DNA of 64,000 bases from Anticarsia gemmatalis (GCF_050436995.1 NC_134751.1:5456001-5520000), one strand, 5' to 3'; counted from the stretch's first letter, positions 31,613-46,539 are shown. The notes: generated from the sequence alone by a model not told the origin. Made by a program: numbers and translations.

Positions 31613-34600
31613 ATGTATAATGTTTTTGGTAACAATAATGACCATTATGTACGTTTGAAACCGTATTAAAAATAGGACTGCAATAATATCCTTACTTAAT
31701 TCTAAGGTCAATGTGCCCAATCACCATTAACAAGAATAATGAACAACCATCGTTGCATTAACAGTCGGTTATAAAACCTACTTGAACTTGGCCGCGGCTA
31801 TACTATGCAATACTCGTAAAACCTTTATGATATGGCTTCCGTAATGTATAAGTTTGTTTGTTACTTACGGTTTAACTAGTGAATTGAGAATTAACAAGGC
31901 GTTTTGATTATGGTGATAGACTGTTGGGGTCCGATTAGTTGCTAGTTTTGTGCGCGATAGTGATTATGATAATTGACTCCTATTTGATGTGAATGTAGAA
32001 GCAAATGTGGTGAAAAATTGCTTCCGTTCTTTCCAATCTATCAACCTATCTAGATAAATGTTTTAATTGGATCAATAGCTCTACATTTTAGACAATAAAA
32101 ATAGCTTTGATCTACAGTAAAGTGGGTAGAGTTTGATTAATTTTGCAGCACAGTATAGAAACAAGATTTAAGGCCTCTCCCGAATTGCGGGAAGATTTCT
32201 GTCCGCATTAGGAATGTTGGTTGAATTTATATAAATAAACAAAACATAAATCTCAAACCTTAGTTTCTCTATCATCTGAGCAATCCATCTCAGGAGCATC
32301 CTGTTGATATCCACCTACCTGCAACACGGACAATTATTTATTGCCAGTTCGGGCATTACGTTTTTCCTCATTTTCCCCGCACCGTGACGGATGCCTCGGG
32401 CAATTAGTGTCCGGAAATTACACAAGAAAACACCGAAGTAATCCATCACCTGAAAAAATAAAGCTGAGAAATCTGCGTCGGCCTAAAGCTTATACAAAAC
32501 GTCATTCAAGCGGGCAACCGTGATGCGGCACATTTTTTCCGCTTATTTCGGGCCAAGAGACTCTAAGGTTAATGTTAATGGGATTTGTTCGTCGTTTATC
32601 ATTTTAATAATATTGTTTTTTGTAAAGGGTTTGTTTTTTGGTAGTGAATGTGGTAAATAAGGATTGGTTTTATCTATAAGTTAAGTCGATGTGTGATCAC
32701 TCATCAAGTCATTACTTGCAGCAACTTTGTGGCGGCTTTACGGCATACCGTTTCTTGTCGAATTAAAGATACATTCAGACGTGTGAGATAGCTATCGAAG
32801 ACACAGGAATCGAACACGCGATTGATGAAGTTCCATTGTAGTTCCAAATATTTACAAGTTACTTATAACTAGCATTCGCCAACAAGGCTCAAAATGACAA
32901 AGCATAAAACTAAACCGAAAAAACGTGCCAATTTTCTTTACTTAACGGGCATCGTAAGCAGGTATCAACGTCGACGGCGCCCGGAAATCACGTGTAAAAT
33001 CTCCATTAAGAACGCCTCCGCTCGGCGATTGATCTGGGATGAGCAGCGATCCATCGGACACGGCCCATAGCCGGAACTCGTGACCCGAATGCCGGATAAC
33101 CCGAAATGTTCCGCGTAGGGCTAAGGGAGACGTTACGGCGTGCTACGACATAGATCAGCTACGGAAAAACGTAGCATTCTTTAATCCTTGTTGTTTCAAA
33201 TACTGATTGATTCATTAGGTTTGACTTCTTATTATGTTATTAGTCGTCAATAAGGCTTGTGTTTTGTATGTGTGTGGTGCATAAGAATGTTACTTATGTG
33301 TTATATTTTGGTACCTGTTAGTTAAAAAGTTAAATTTAAATTAAGTGTTTGCCTCAATAATAAAGTATAAGTTATAAGTATAAAGTATAAGTTAAACTTA
33401 AAATGGAGAAAAAAAGTAATTAGAAGCTATAATATAGCACTCAGTGTGTTTGTTGCGATTCTTTTTTTACTTGTACCACAAGCCCAGCCATCATTGCAAA
33501 GCTTCTTTCCAGGGTTGACAACGGGTAATTTTTTGAATGATGTCCCAATTTCGCTGTTTACCTTTTTATTCTGCAACGTTTTACAATCAATAAACTTTAC
33601 TTTATGCGTGTCGTCTTAACAAAAGTGCAGAGACTGCCGTAATTCTACTATAAGTTACTTCAAGTATCCTGCTTAACGTGGTGTTATAGTTTAAGTAATT
33701 ATATCATCCCGAAATTAGCATATCAAGCAACTAGTGCCAATTGCGAAAAATACAATTGTAAGAAGATTTTGTAGATACCTATATTATTTTCAAAGATAAA
33801 TAAAAACTCGAAAACTAAGCTTCAAAGCCTAACACTGGAACAAAAGGATCATTAGATAAGTATCCTATTTAGCGTATCAATATAAAGAAACTAACTAGGT
33901 ACTTCCGACTTGCTTTAATTATAATTTAGTTAACAAACTCAAAACAGAATTGAACTCCAAAACAACGCTTAAAATTCCAATCACCTGTTGATGAGATACA
34001 GAGCCAAAGATAAACATACAACATGTTGGGAACATAGTCTGCCAACATTTGTTTTGAGCTTCCTCTCACAAATGTTCATTAAAATTATCTAACACGATCT
34101 ATTCCAATGAAATTTGATTATGATACTAGATAAAGCTAGAATTTAATAAAATAAAATCAGACGTTATATGCCAAAGTAAGAGATTCAAAACCACAAGTAC
34201 ATGTAATATAATAAAATACCCCAAATTGGTCGAGGTTTGTAATATGTTACGTTTAACGAAAAGTAAAATTGTTGAAATGATAACATATTTTTTTTATTTA
34301 TTTTAGAAAAACTTACGCTTGCCATCTTCAAACTAGTTCTTCGGGTCTTCTTCTTCTTCGGTCGCAAAAACATAAGCTAAATCTTTTTACAGCATGTGTT
34401 TGAGAACTAAAACATGTTATATTGATCGGACTCCGCTTCAATTAGGACAGGTCAAAAAAAAGGAATACTTGGCACTTCTTAACATTACATTTTTGTTAGA
34501 TGATTCTTTTTACTTTACATTTTTAAAACTAAACTTATCATTCGTAAGTTTACGTACCTACATTTATGTACATTAAACAATCTCTGAGTAAAAGATAACA

Positions 34601-34808
34601 CAACACATAAATTCAAAATCTAATTAACTCCGGCACAATATTTAATGGTAATAAAGAAACGTATGAGCGCTCTCGACATTGTTTATCAGACGAACAAATT
34701 GACTGCTACATGAACCGTGAACTGCTGATCCCCTAAGAAAAACCTCCACTCACACGGAACATACGATAGCTATGATATATTTACATTCATATTATTCGCT
34801 GAAATATA
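31613..34808. other. intergenic with GC-richer patches
   Basis: 32330-32530 and 32930-33180 are clearly less AT-rich than their surroundings. A 60-codon + frame at 32341-32523 has no family features. These patches could be conserved regulatory DNA; I see no exon. Confidence 0.4.
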
Positions 34809-34925
34809 GATGAAAATGAGGAAACGTTTATTAAAATACAAAAAACAGAAATAAAATTATTACTTATAACTATTTTTTTACTAGTACTGAGATAATTATG
34901 CGTATAGCTAATGTAATACAATTGG
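34809..34925 (-). mobile_element. LINE 3' tail fragment, copy 2
   Basis: Aligns with 13785-13905: gaaaatga..aaacgtttattaaa, then an AT-rich stretch, actgagat and gcgtat in the same order. Same strand and same tail type. Confidence 0.5.
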
Positions 34926-35318
34926 CAACATTCCGTGGTCTGGTGGTGATTCCATAGTAGACAGGTCTGTATAGTGGAAATAAATACATTATTGTTTGCA
35001 AGCTGCTTTGCTGTTTATATTTTATGTAGAAGAAATGATTTGTGTTCAATTAATTATCAAGTTATTTTATTCGCGTTATGTCTCTGTAAAAAGATGGAGA
35101 GGTATCTTCATCCAGATGTTTAGACAACTACGGACGCGCGAAGCGATGCTTAGAAGAGGCGTATGCCGTAGAAGCGACTATTACTATTAGTTTTATGGGT
35201 ACATTAAACATACACATTGTCATTCAAAATTGTATAGTAGTAAAAATAAAGACTATTTTTATTTTATTACGTCTCTATGATGGGAATTTGAAGATAGTAA
35301 AATGAATAAATTTGTAAA
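34926..35318. other. intergenic, nothing recognised
   Basis: A 64-codon frame at 34996-35190 shows no family features. Confidence 0.4.
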
Positions 35319-35605
35319 TTTAACCCATTACTGTCCCACTGCTGGGCAAGGGTCTCCTCCCGTAATAAGGGAGGGGTTAGGCATTAAGTCCACCACGCTG
35401 GCCAAGTGTGGGTTGGGGACTTTGCATGCCCTCAATAAATGTATTAAACAAATTTTATGCATGCAAGGTTTCCTCACGATGTTTTCCCTCACCGTTGGAG
35501 CATGTGATAATTATTTCTAATACACCCATAACTTCGAAAAGTCATTGGTGTGTTGCCTCGGATTCGAACCTGCGACCACTTGCGCAGGTCCTGTCCTGAT
35601 CCACG
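35319..35605 (-). mobile_element. tRNA-derived SINE, well preserved
   Basis: On the - strand the head contains a B-box GGTTCGAATCC (rc of 35560-35570). It is followed by a body with ACATCGTGAGGAAACCTTGC, then CCTAACCCCTCCCTTATTAC and a tail ending ACAGTAATGGGTTAAATT. The same tail is at 15400-15635. This family is abundant in moths. The three short frames in it are not genes. Confidence 0.8.
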
Positions 35606-38600
35606 AACTGAACTGTTAGTCAAGACCTAATAAAATAATATTTGAAGTTATTACAACTAGAATTCAATGTAAAAATTCTGCTAAAGCAAAATCCAGTGCA
35701 GGTCAGTCTTAGAATGGAAGTAAGTCCAATAACTTTGGTTTAGCGTTTTCCGGTCGAGTGGATTTTTATTATTATTCCAGCAAAGTTTACACCAAGTCAA
35801 ACCATTTACTTCGAACCGTTTCAAATACTAGAGCACGAAGTGAAACATAATGTAGTATTAAAAAAAGCGTAAAATTCGTACGTAATTTAGGAACACGTTA
35901 ATTGACTAGTATTAAATTAATGACAGATACGGTTTTAGGAACATTTTTAAGTATGAATGAGACAAGGTTGTCAAATAGCGAAATGAGGAGGCCTAGTCTC
36001 AATAGAGGGTGGAAAAATGGCACATTAGATAGATAGATTTCAGTATGTCAAATAAGCTCTTAAAACCATATTATCAAGTTTATACTACCCAATTCATACG
36101 GGCTTAGTAGCATATTATTACGTAATATGAAGTAATACAACTTTCACATTAGAAGCCCTCAAAACGTTTCAGTCTGTGAATCATTAAAATTATGTCAACG
36201 TCAGAACTTTGTATTAAATAGCAAGTAGGTAATCCATTCCGGCCCCAAAGTTTGTGGACTAACCTCGGAGCAATTTTAATGATTAATGTATTAAAGCGAC
36301 AATGCGAGTCCTCGGCGGTTATCTAACCCGGACAAAGAAAGGGCACGTCTATTCATATATCATATGCAGACTTGACCCTTCCTTCACCGCAGAATAAAGA
36401 AATACGTTGCCTGGAAGAGATTTAAGATAAGAAAAAATACAATACTGTCAAAAAAATGAAATCTAAGGTAATTTGATTACGTTAACATCTTTTACCTTGA
36501 TGAAAGTTGCAGGTTATATTGTCGTAATATATATGTTTGGCGTTCATACCCAATCGCAATTTACAAGTTTTAAAAAATATGATGCTTATATTATTACTAC
36601 ACTTCACCTACTAAAGTCACAGAGCACTATAATTATTAAAACGTCTTTCTACGAAGCGGTTATTACCTATAATTATTTGACATAATTTTATTAAAAATAT
36701 TTAGGTTCCATGAATCATTTTAAAAAGTTCCAACAAAAAAATATATCCAGAGGCTTTATTTCTTCGCAATTAAAGAGTAACCTTTCTGTCAGTGTCTTCT
36801 GAAACTTGTATTGAAATGTCCCAAACATTCGTACGTTTTGTACTTGTCCAATGTTTCATTTAAGTTTATAATTCTACGCTGTAACGTAGATAAATGGAAG
36901 TTGTTGGCATTGCTTTATTTCAGTGATAAACTACAAAATTAGTAGAATATGCCTCATTTTAAGATTTAAAATAAATGCAGTAAAAATATATTATTAATAT
37001 CAACAACAGTTTTAAAGCCGTAATATAATAATAATCATAAAAAAAACTGGCACAAAACATTCAACTGAAAAATGCAACTAGAGCTAAATTAAACGTCTGT
37101 TTTGCGTATAGTTGGCAGCAAAGTGCAATAAAAATATGCTATATTTTAGCAAAGAAACCGCTTGGAACAAAACCATCTTAGACAACCCGACGCCTAAGAA
37201 ACAATACAGCTATATTCGTTCACAAAGCACAAACAATTTCATCGCGTTATAATACCGTTACTACATTTAGATTTTATTTTATCGTAAGGTTGGTGTTCAA
37301 CCTAGTGTCAAACTTTTTCAAGACCCCCAAAAGACTTTTGACAGTAGTGCTATTGAACTGGCTATGAGTTTCTTATGAGACGGCTACCTTGAAAACGTCT
37401 CAATGTTAGTAACTATCTATATTATTCTACTGAAATTGTCTGGAAAGAAGGCAGTGCTAAAGTTTTGAACAAAGGTAAAGAGTTCGACGCCTGAGGACAT
37501 AGAATAAACAATGTGAAACACAATTCAACCGCGAGTTTGAGTTTATTTTGAGCTACGACTGTACGTTAAACAAAAGTATTGTTGTACCAGCTGAGACTCG
37601 GTTATGTGTTGTTTTTAGCCTCCGGGGATGTGGACAGCCAATCTGGGGCTTTAATTTCTGTGAAAACAAGTTGACATTAATGTGAGGGATTTTATTGTTG
37701 AAAATTGTATGCAGTACGAAATTAAAACATACGAATTTGTTTTTAAATGTGAAAACAACGTCGCGTAATGGCTGTATGTTGTGTTCCATTATCATTTTTA
37801 ATTAGAGCTATTTTTTATAGTAGAATAGATCGTTTGAGGAGTACCTAATTAGATATAATAGGCTGTTAACTGAAAAGCGCAAGGATCACCTTACTCGAAT
37901 ATAATTTTCTTATTAAAGAAAAATTGGCCCGTCGACAGCACTTATAAATTTTAAAACTAGACTTGGTAATCAAAATGTCGATTCCAATAATAAAAAACAT
38001 TCAGCAAACCGAGCTATAAAACTAAATGGCCCATTGTTTTGAATTCCGAACGAACAATACGAAATTTTAATGTCGTTTTTCTCTGTACACGGTCCATTTC
38101 ATTAAATACAAAAGCAATTTCGTTTTGGGCATTTCACCATTAAATTCTACATCAAAATATCCATTTGTAGTTTTAGTCTAAACAAGCTGTTGTGGTCTAA
38201 ACCCAGTCCATTTGCCCGAGGCGGCTTCGAAACGAACTCTAATGTTCCGCTTTGCGAGAAATTAACGAAATGGTGAATGTTAATGCCCGTGTAGTGGTGT
38301 TTTACTACCACGATTTAAGAGGTATTTCCTATGTAATGCTTTGTTGTACAAGGGAAACTATTTTTACTTTAGTCGGGTAATGTTATAGCGGGAGTTACTT
38401 GGGTTATATGAGTTGGGCGTTTCGTTGGTTTTAGAAGTCGATGTGAGTGCTTAGTAAGAACATTTATGTTCATACTCAAGCGTTGTAAGGGGAAGTTAGT
38501 TTTCATTTACGTAATATAACCTGAAGTAGTATTTGAAAGATTTTTTGTCTTTAAATCTAAATTTTATAATCATAGTTATCATACGTACAAAAATATGGGT

Positions 38601-38910
38601 AGTAAGCAAAAGGCTGGTGAAATGTAACCATTAGCCTCCTCATCTCATAAAACAAAAACTAATTGAAAGAACAATGTTAATTTAAACACAACGAAACCTT
38701 TTCGGATGATGAAATTAGCCTTAACTGGTTCTGCGGACGGGTTGGATTGCCTCCAGCGAAGTACATGTCAATACATTTTACCCGCTAGAGCACATCAAAA
38801 GGTTTATTTTATAGTAGCCTGTTTTTTGGCTGCAATGTAATTGAATGGCCAAGTTTACGAGCGACGAATTGTAATTGTTGAAACTTTAGTAAATAGCGGA
38901 AAAAGTAAAT
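35606..38910. other. intergenic, no gene recognised
   Basis: AT-rich. 36230-36370 and 38200-38320 are more complex and could be conserved non-coding DNA. An 80-codon - frame at 37553-37795 has no family features. Confidence 0.4.
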
Positions 38911-38985
38911 TGACTCCGTAGTTCAAGGGGTACAATAAGCTACTGCTGACTACAAGGGCCCGGGTTCTATTTTTGGGTAAGGTCA
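38911..38985 (+). mobile_element. eroded tRNA-derived SINE
   Basis: gactccgtagttcaaggggt gives an A-box-like head and cccgggttctatttttgggt a degenerate B-box about 35 bases on. Too decayed to be a tRNA. Confidence 0.45.
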
Positions 38986-41929
38986 ATTGCTTTTAGTTCG
39001 GAATATATAATAGTCCTTCAAATAAATAGGGTGCCTTAGCATGTACGATTTATCTAGATAATTAAACTATGTTTTTTCTACTAAAATGAAGTAGGTGTAG
39101 GTCACTGGTGTCCCGCATTTTGGATTTTGTATACTTTCATCAGCCGCGAACCTTATAGATTAAATAGAGAAAATTTAGTTACATGCCCGGTAATAGAAAT
39201 AGGTCTGCAACTCTGCACTCTTTTATGTATATTATTATAGCATCAAAATTATAAACGGCGAAACGTAGATGCATTTCATACGCTTTCATCTACACTTTTA
39301 CACACAAAAATAAATATGTAAAATAAATAGTTCAGTGAGCGGAAGGTTATTTTTTGGCGCGGATATGAAGTTAGTTTGTTGTTCGATATTTGTTTGTTTT
39401 GTGTCTAGCGGCACTGAAATATATCTATTTGATATAGTGGTTGATATGAATATTGAAAAATATTGTTTAATATAGTAGATTGATAGTTTTTTATTTTATT
39501 TTAATACCGTTCAAAATAAGTAAACCTAGATTGAAAGTATTACATTCGCTATCGATATAGATCTTATTTCATAATGGTTAAAAAATCACAAGCAATTTCT
39601 TAAAAAATATATTAAGTACAAACTTATATTACAAGGATGGATCAATTTTATACTTAGAAATGTTGACACTGATTTCTTTTAAATACTGATATCTTATAGA
39701 TTGAATACCGCAGAATCGTAGCTAGTCCTAACATAATTAAATAATATTGAGTAACTAAAAAGACTTAATTTTAAACACAATTTTATAAGTATATAAATTT
39801 ATATAATATAAATTTATTTTATTTATCCAAGTAAAATTTACACATAGACTTTATTAAAAACAATTTCACTGGAATAAAACCGTAAGCAGAAACTCGTATA
39901 AAATAAATCAGTCTCAAATCGACGTTCATCTAATCCATTTAATTGGAACGATAGTAAACTACGGTTTCGACGTCTGTTTAATTTAAACAGACAAACCTCA
40001 TTACAGACTACGTTTCGAGGCAAACTTTCTTAATCTGTTTCCATTCTTAGTTTTCTCATAAACGTGAGAAACAACATACGTTACGTATGTGTTTGTTTGT
40101 GTTTTTTATTTGGATTTTTGCGTTATTTCTAAATGCGTTAAATTAGTTTGCTTGCTGATTATTTGAAAGCCTGTCAGAATGTATGAATAAAATATTTTAT
40201 ACAATCTGACACCTTTCTAGTCTTATGCAAATAATACAAGTAATTAGTCTTGGGGACTTTAAAATCAAACAAAAACAAAGTATCTCATTCATGTGTTTTC
40301 TAGGTTCATTATCCAAGACGTCCATAGACATATTCGTCCATATTTGAATCTAGTGAAAATTAAATTCAAATCACCTTTCCAATGTATCAACGAGGTACCT
40401 CCTCAAACAGTTTTTTATTTAGTTTGCATACAAAACAAAATAAAAATTTCTCCTACTAGTAGATAGTAGAAATACCACAAAAATACAATTTGGTAAGTTT
40501 AACCGCGGCATGTACCTTAACTCGTGGTAATGGGTGTGCGGCGAGTGTTTAAAGAAACATTAGCTAAGGATAAGTTTGGTCATTAGAACCTTTCGCCAGT
40601 TCGCGGACGACTGTTGACCTAAGGCTGTGTTTACACTAACAACACATTTTTTACCAGAAAGGAAATTTTAAGACAGTTGCAGCGACATAATATTATTAGA
40701 TAAGAATGTAATATATAAAAAAAAATCCGTGATAAGGATTGCGAAGTTTAATAACAAAATGATGTGTATCAATAATTAATTCCTTACTATGATCAATTTT
40801 ATTTTAAAAAATAGTATATTTTTCATCTTAAGAGAATTATCTTCACACGGTTTGGACATTTCGAGTAAGAACTAATAGAGGTATTTTCACAAAATAACAA
40901 CGGTAAAAAGTAGATAAACATGTTAAAAATATTTATTTGGTTAATAATACATTTCAATAGCAAATAAAAAAATCAAGAAATGTCATCAACAGACACTGCC
41001 ACTGGAAAAAGCTGTGCCATTATGTATGCATACATACACTGTACTTTAACACATCGACGTACAATTGGCTGGTGGTCTGCGGGCTGCCGCAATGCAACGC
41101 ACTGGCCATTAAAGCTTGTCTACGCTAATTAAGAAAAATGCGGCTTTCCAATCGGCGCAGTTGTGTGCTTTCGTGCGTGAGTGTACTTGTGCAATGTATA
41201 GCTACAATAGTACTGTACAATGGAATACAGTTGTTTTATTATGAAAACTCTAGAGGAAAGGTACTATGAAGTAAAAAAATCGGTTTGATCTATCGGCTCT
41301 TGCAAGATATTCTTACGTGTCACGGCTTTTGTCTACAAAATAAGACAAAAGACGTATTATCGTGCAAAAACATTATTTGAATACAAGCATATTTGAAACT
41401 GCAATCGCTTTGTGATCAAAGCGGCTTGAAAAAGCCATTAAACATTATCGTTTTTGAAGTCGCTTTCATTTATAGTTAGGTACTTTATATTATTTTTCAA
41501 GTTTTTAGAACTTGAACAGTTGTACTAACGTTTCACATTAAAAGCTATATGTGTAACAATTTCTAAGGTCAATCAGGGAAGACCGGAAAACAGTCAACTA
41601 TATAAAAGCACTCATGCCTTTACCTTCATATTTTTCGTTAATGTCTACCGTGTTATGAAGAAACCTTGGTTTTATGGTCGTGTATTATTTATGTTCGCAT
41701 CATGAAAGGCAAAGGTAAAGCAAATATCAGTAATTTGTGTGGTTACGTCATGCAAATAGTACGTATGATGAGTTAATGAGAGCTTGTTTGCTCGCAAGTT
41801 TGTTTCATTTTGATAAATAAACAGTAAACACTACTGAATGCTGGGTTTGATGTTAATTTTAGAACTGTTTTATATTACATTCTATTGCGTTTTTCTTTCA
41901 TGATCATGATCGTCTATACTTTACTTTAC
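38986..41929. other. intergenic, no gene recognised
   Basis: AT-rich; very AT-rich self-complementary run at 39785-39825. A GC-richer patch at 41050-41170 has no coding features. Confidence 0.4.
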
Positions 41930-42074
41930 GACATTTTATAAAACAAAGTCGCCTGTCGCGTCTGTTTGATTATTCGCGATAAAACTCAAAATCTACTGAA
42001 TGGATTTTCATTAGTTATCACCAAAAAGTGTTAACCCTGTGTTACTTGGGCGAAACCGGGGCGGGCCGCCAGCA
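41930..42074 (+). mobile_element. Helitron-like short repeat with eroded 3' end
   Basis: Contains ataaaacaaagtcgcctgtc, then tcgcgataaaactcaaaatc and tactgaatggattttcat. It ends gggcgaaaccggggcgggcc followed by gccag where the family would have gctag. The order matches a dispersed lepidopteran element; the 5' boundary is approximate. Confidence 0.5.
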
Positions 42075-43195
42075 TGATAAATAAGAAAATATTTCTATAT
42101 GCTAGGGTTTGGCATCGAGATAGCTGAAGACCTAGAATCATCTGTACAAACGGAATCGCGGAAACTGTTAGTTGTAAAAATAATGTTTCAACAACAAGTG
42201 AGTCAGAATCTTAACATTCATTCAAAAATACAACATAACAATAAACAATTGACTAGATAAGCGGATCCAGATAAAAACCCTAGTCGTAACAGAAACAAAA
42301 AAAACGTTGTTGGCTGACAAACAAACCTTCAAGTTTTCAGAGAACATTAAAAAGTTCTGAATACTTTTTTTGCTTCATCACTGTAATGTTCTAAGTTTAG
42401 TTCTTTAAACCTCTCGGGTATAATTTAGACTTTCTGTTGTTGTTTAAAACATATTTTCTGTAACGAGGAAGAAACAAAACGGTGCACAGTGGTATTTTTA
42501 TCTTAACTTTTGATGTCTCTGCTTTTTTGCACTTTCAAAAATATATCCTTTGTTTTATATTTAAGACTAGCTAGCATCCGGTGTAAAGCTTATATTTTTA
42601 TATTCCTTATAAAAATTGAGATGGATAATATTTTAGGATTACAATGAGAATATACTATTATAATATGATTATAATTATGAAAATTAATGCTAAAAATATC
42701 TAATGTTATTTGACGTTTCGGCGCACATACTGGACGTTGGCGACTTGATGTTATATGATAATAATTTCTTAACTTAAATTTTCCTCTTATTAGCCTCTAT
42801 TTATCATTCTTAAGTATTTGAGTTAGTTAGTAGTTAGATTGATCATGTTTACTAAAACTCCTCTTGTTTGTATAGTCCCTTTCTGTAATTTTCACTTTTC
42901 ATGTCCAAAGCTGCTCGATTACTTTTGTTAAAAAAAATGCAATACTATGATCCACTGCTGTCGCAGTAAAAAACAGTTTTATTTTCAGTTCAAGCTAGGC
43001 AATAAACAAATTGCCCGAGTGTAAATACTGCTATTCACAAATTTTCACGCCTCAAAATCCTATTACAAAATAGAATCGATATTTTAATTGAATCAAACGA
43101 AGCTCGAATCGCAATCGACATTCTAAACCATTTGCCGATCAATCAAAACGGCGGGTATTAGCTGTCACGATTGTCATTGAAGCTTTATAATATAA
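42075..43195. other. intergenic, no gene recognised
   Basis: AT-rich. The word tgacgtttcggcg at 42711-42723 recurs at 46576 and 57101 and marks a dispersed repeat. Confidence 0.4.
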
Positions 43196-43456
43196 CTAGC
43201 TGATCCGCGCAACTTCGCTTGCGTCACATAAGAGAGAATGGGTCATAATTCTCCCCGTTTTTGTAATTTTTTTACTGGTACTCTGCTCCTTTTGGTCGTA
43301 GCGTGATGATAAATAGCCTATAGCCTTTCTCAATAAATGGGCTATCTAACACTGAAATATTTTTTCAAATCGGACCAGTACTTCTTGAGATAAGCGCGTT
43401 CAAACAAACAAACATACAAACAAACAAACTCTTCAGCTTTATAATATTAGTACAGA
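43196..43456 (-). mobile_element. Helitron-like element, second family
   Basis: CTAG at 43196-43199 after A. The opposite end reads TCTGTACTAATATTATAAAG on the - strand with a (TTTG)n run just inside. Termini fit the A|TC...CTAG|T rule, and the interior differs from 2090-2512. Confidence 0.7.
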
Positions 43457-46400
43457 TGATAGAGTGGCCTATAATAGACGTTCATTAACGTTACAAATGG
43501 TAATGGATTCCTTTTGTAAAAGCACTGTATGAAGCGATCATGTCCACTCTTTATTGGTTCATCTCATTTATTTAATTCACCCGCTGCACATTGTTTTCTG
43601 AGCGGAAAATTAAAACACGTAATGTTTTAATTTCATCTGTATTGAAGAGAATATAAACAGTGTTTCATTGTGTATTATTACGTAATTACTCACGTAATGG
43701 ACTATAATTTGTGTTTCTTTTTTACTTTTAAGATATAAAAACACTCTTTACGGGTTTTTACTGGTGTCATGAATAACAATATTATTATTTATTTATTTAT
43801 ACAACGACATTCAATTAAAATTATAACCAATTCTGCTTCTGTAATAAATGAACATTGCGTTTAAAAGATTAATTGCTTTCAGTGATTTATTATTTTTATA
43901 ACCAACTCATAAATAAAATATTGAATAACGTAAAAAATCTATAAATCGGCAAAAATATTTTAGAAACGAAGCAATTTTTATACGAATGAATTTATTAAAA
44001 TGTTTTCAATTAGACGCCATTGTTTGGCGGCCATATTTTTCAGATACAACGATACATCAATCTGGCGGACAGCTAATTTCGCAAACAATAACTTTTCGCA
44101 CCTTTCCTCTTTTCAGTTATCTCTCATTGTTCGAACAATGGAGATGGTTTGATATAACAATGTATAATCACACCCGCGGGTTTTATAAAGACCATGAAAC
44201 GCAAAATATTGAAGAAAATGTTGATACTTTTTGAACATTATTCTTCATAATATGGTGGACTGGTTAGTGGGAATATCTTGTACTATCGCTGAAGAAAAAA
44301 TTGTCCGTAAAAAATACTATTTATTATTAAAATAAGATCCATTAGCAGCTTTATTGAAACAAAAGTGTTTAATTCTTTATATTACACTTTTTTAAATTGT
44401 CAGTAAGTATATAATTCGTAGTCTACTATCAATAATCTTTACCAACTTTCTACAAAAAAAAACATAAAAATAACTTTCTATGATTAAACCAGTAACTATT
44501 TGTATCCGGAAAATTTATTAGTGTTGTATATTATACACAAAGTACTCGCAATATTTTTTTATGTTATACATAAGTAGATGCAAACATCCGTCACTTGGCC
44601 AGCAAACGGCTAAAAGCTTAGCTACTTTGTAAACTTTTTCACAAATTCCTCGCGTTTTGTAAGAAAGAATGCTTAAAATGTCGGCATCAGCATTTCGCGG
44701 AGAACCATGACCTCATTTCAAAAAGTTTTCCCTTCAAGTAAGATTGATGTTTGTAGAAAAAATTACTTTTACTGAAAAAAAACGAATGGAACTTTGGACT
44801 TAGCGGGCTCTACGCCGATGGATATTAAGGTATGCTTTTTTTTAAATAATTCGAAGTTTTTTTACAATTCGTAAAAGTCGGAAATTGCGTGGGCTTAAAA
44901 GTTTTAGCGAGCAATGGGAAAACTGAAAGGTTTCAGAAATTAATTTTGTTGTTAAGGCAACAAACTGCTAAATGAAATACTTTTTGCTATTTAATTTCAG
45001 CACTTTTAAATAGACAAGTAAAACATCTATAATTATTCAATAATATTACTCGACTAAACAAAAAAAAAGCTCGGTGAAATAATCTCCCAAAAATGAAAAA
45101 CAAAATTAGGATTTTTCCACATCACGAAAAATATTATCTTTTTTATTGTCATTTAAAAAGAAAATAAACAAAAATTTTAATGTCATTTTCTCTTTTCGGC
45201 CAGTTCGAGATGCCAATCTTAACTTTTATATCTTTATCACTTGTTTCAGTGTTACCAACAACACGGTGCTGATACAGCACACTAACGCGTCGATGTTTCA
45301 TCTTGCTCGGATCACGTAGATCGTCGTCAGGGCAGCGGAGGTAATTTGATGATATTACGTGCGACAGATGTTTCGCGTGTATTTTTCAATCTCACCCCAC
45401 CCCGGGCGATTTATGCCTGCGCTACTTTATAAATGACCTGCGTGGCCGAAATGAGATATAGAAAATCGTGTTTCGATATTGGCAGCACTGATATTTCAGG
45501 GAAGATGAAAAAAGTTATTTTTGGTGTGAACCCTTCATAATGGATTTTAGAACGGTTTGTTGGTTTTTAAGTGCCTTTAATACGTAGATACTGAGTTTCA
45601 TTGAGATCGGCCCATTTAAAACTACCATGATATTATTAATTTTATTTAGGTACTCTTAACGTACTTTACTTTCAATTCAGTAGGTTTTCAAGCTTTCTTG
45701 CCTAACGTTTCATAAATGAAAAAATATTTGTTTCTGTATTGCGGCTTTTACTATTTCCCAATTCATTGATCAAACGTTACCATCAATATCTACAAACGAT
45801 TTTGTTTCTTCACATAACTTAAAAGTCTGATTTATTCATCGTCAAAACAGAATACACACGAAAACCATTTCCTTAAAAAGCCTCACCAAACTCATTAACA
45901 TTCAGGCCGAATCTCGCAACTCTTGCATTTAAAAAAGCAAAAATAACGTAATAGAATGGAAGCATTCCCTGATACAATCACAAAGGTTTGAGGGTACCGC
46001 TTTGTACCCGGATTGATAGCCGAAGATACGGCGATACGACGATCACAAAGCGACTAAGAACCGTCCCGATCTCAACTCGGACAGCGATCTATCAATTTGT
46101 TTAATTGGATTCTTCGCTTTGTTATTCCTTTTTCTTCTCTCATCTGTTTGCAACCATTGAGATTTAATGTTATTTCTTTTATCGCCATTTCTTCGTTTTC
46201 TGTTCGCTGAAAATCTGTTGTTGAAAGTTTAAGTGTTGGTTACTGGGACTGTGAATTATATCGTCTTCGAGGAAGTTTTCTTTATTACTTTTTGAAACAG
46301 TGAGTATTTGTTATTTTTATTGGTACTTAACTCACTGTTACAATGAATAAGTAACAGTGAATAGGTATATTATTCATTGCTACTTTATTATTACAACAGT

Positions 46401-46539
46401 ATATCAATCAAGTACGAATTTATATACCTGATCGATCACTCACTATTCCCATAATAATAATATACAGTTTTGAAACAGTCTTCCCTAAAACGACTTCTCG
46501 TACTACTACTCCTCTATCGTTTATTATTTAATAGGATAC
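43457..46539. other. intergenic, no gene recognised
   Basis: An 82-codon + frame at 43986-44234 has no recognisable features. A GTGCTG/CAGCAC mini-hairpin lies at 45266-45280 within a GC-richer patch (45240-45440). A 10-bp hairpin is at 46332-46360. Confidence 0.4.

Noticed and set aside
43986..44234. 82-codon + frame as a gene
   Set aside because: No start context, motif or neighbour supports it, and the composition is that of AT-rich chance ORFs.
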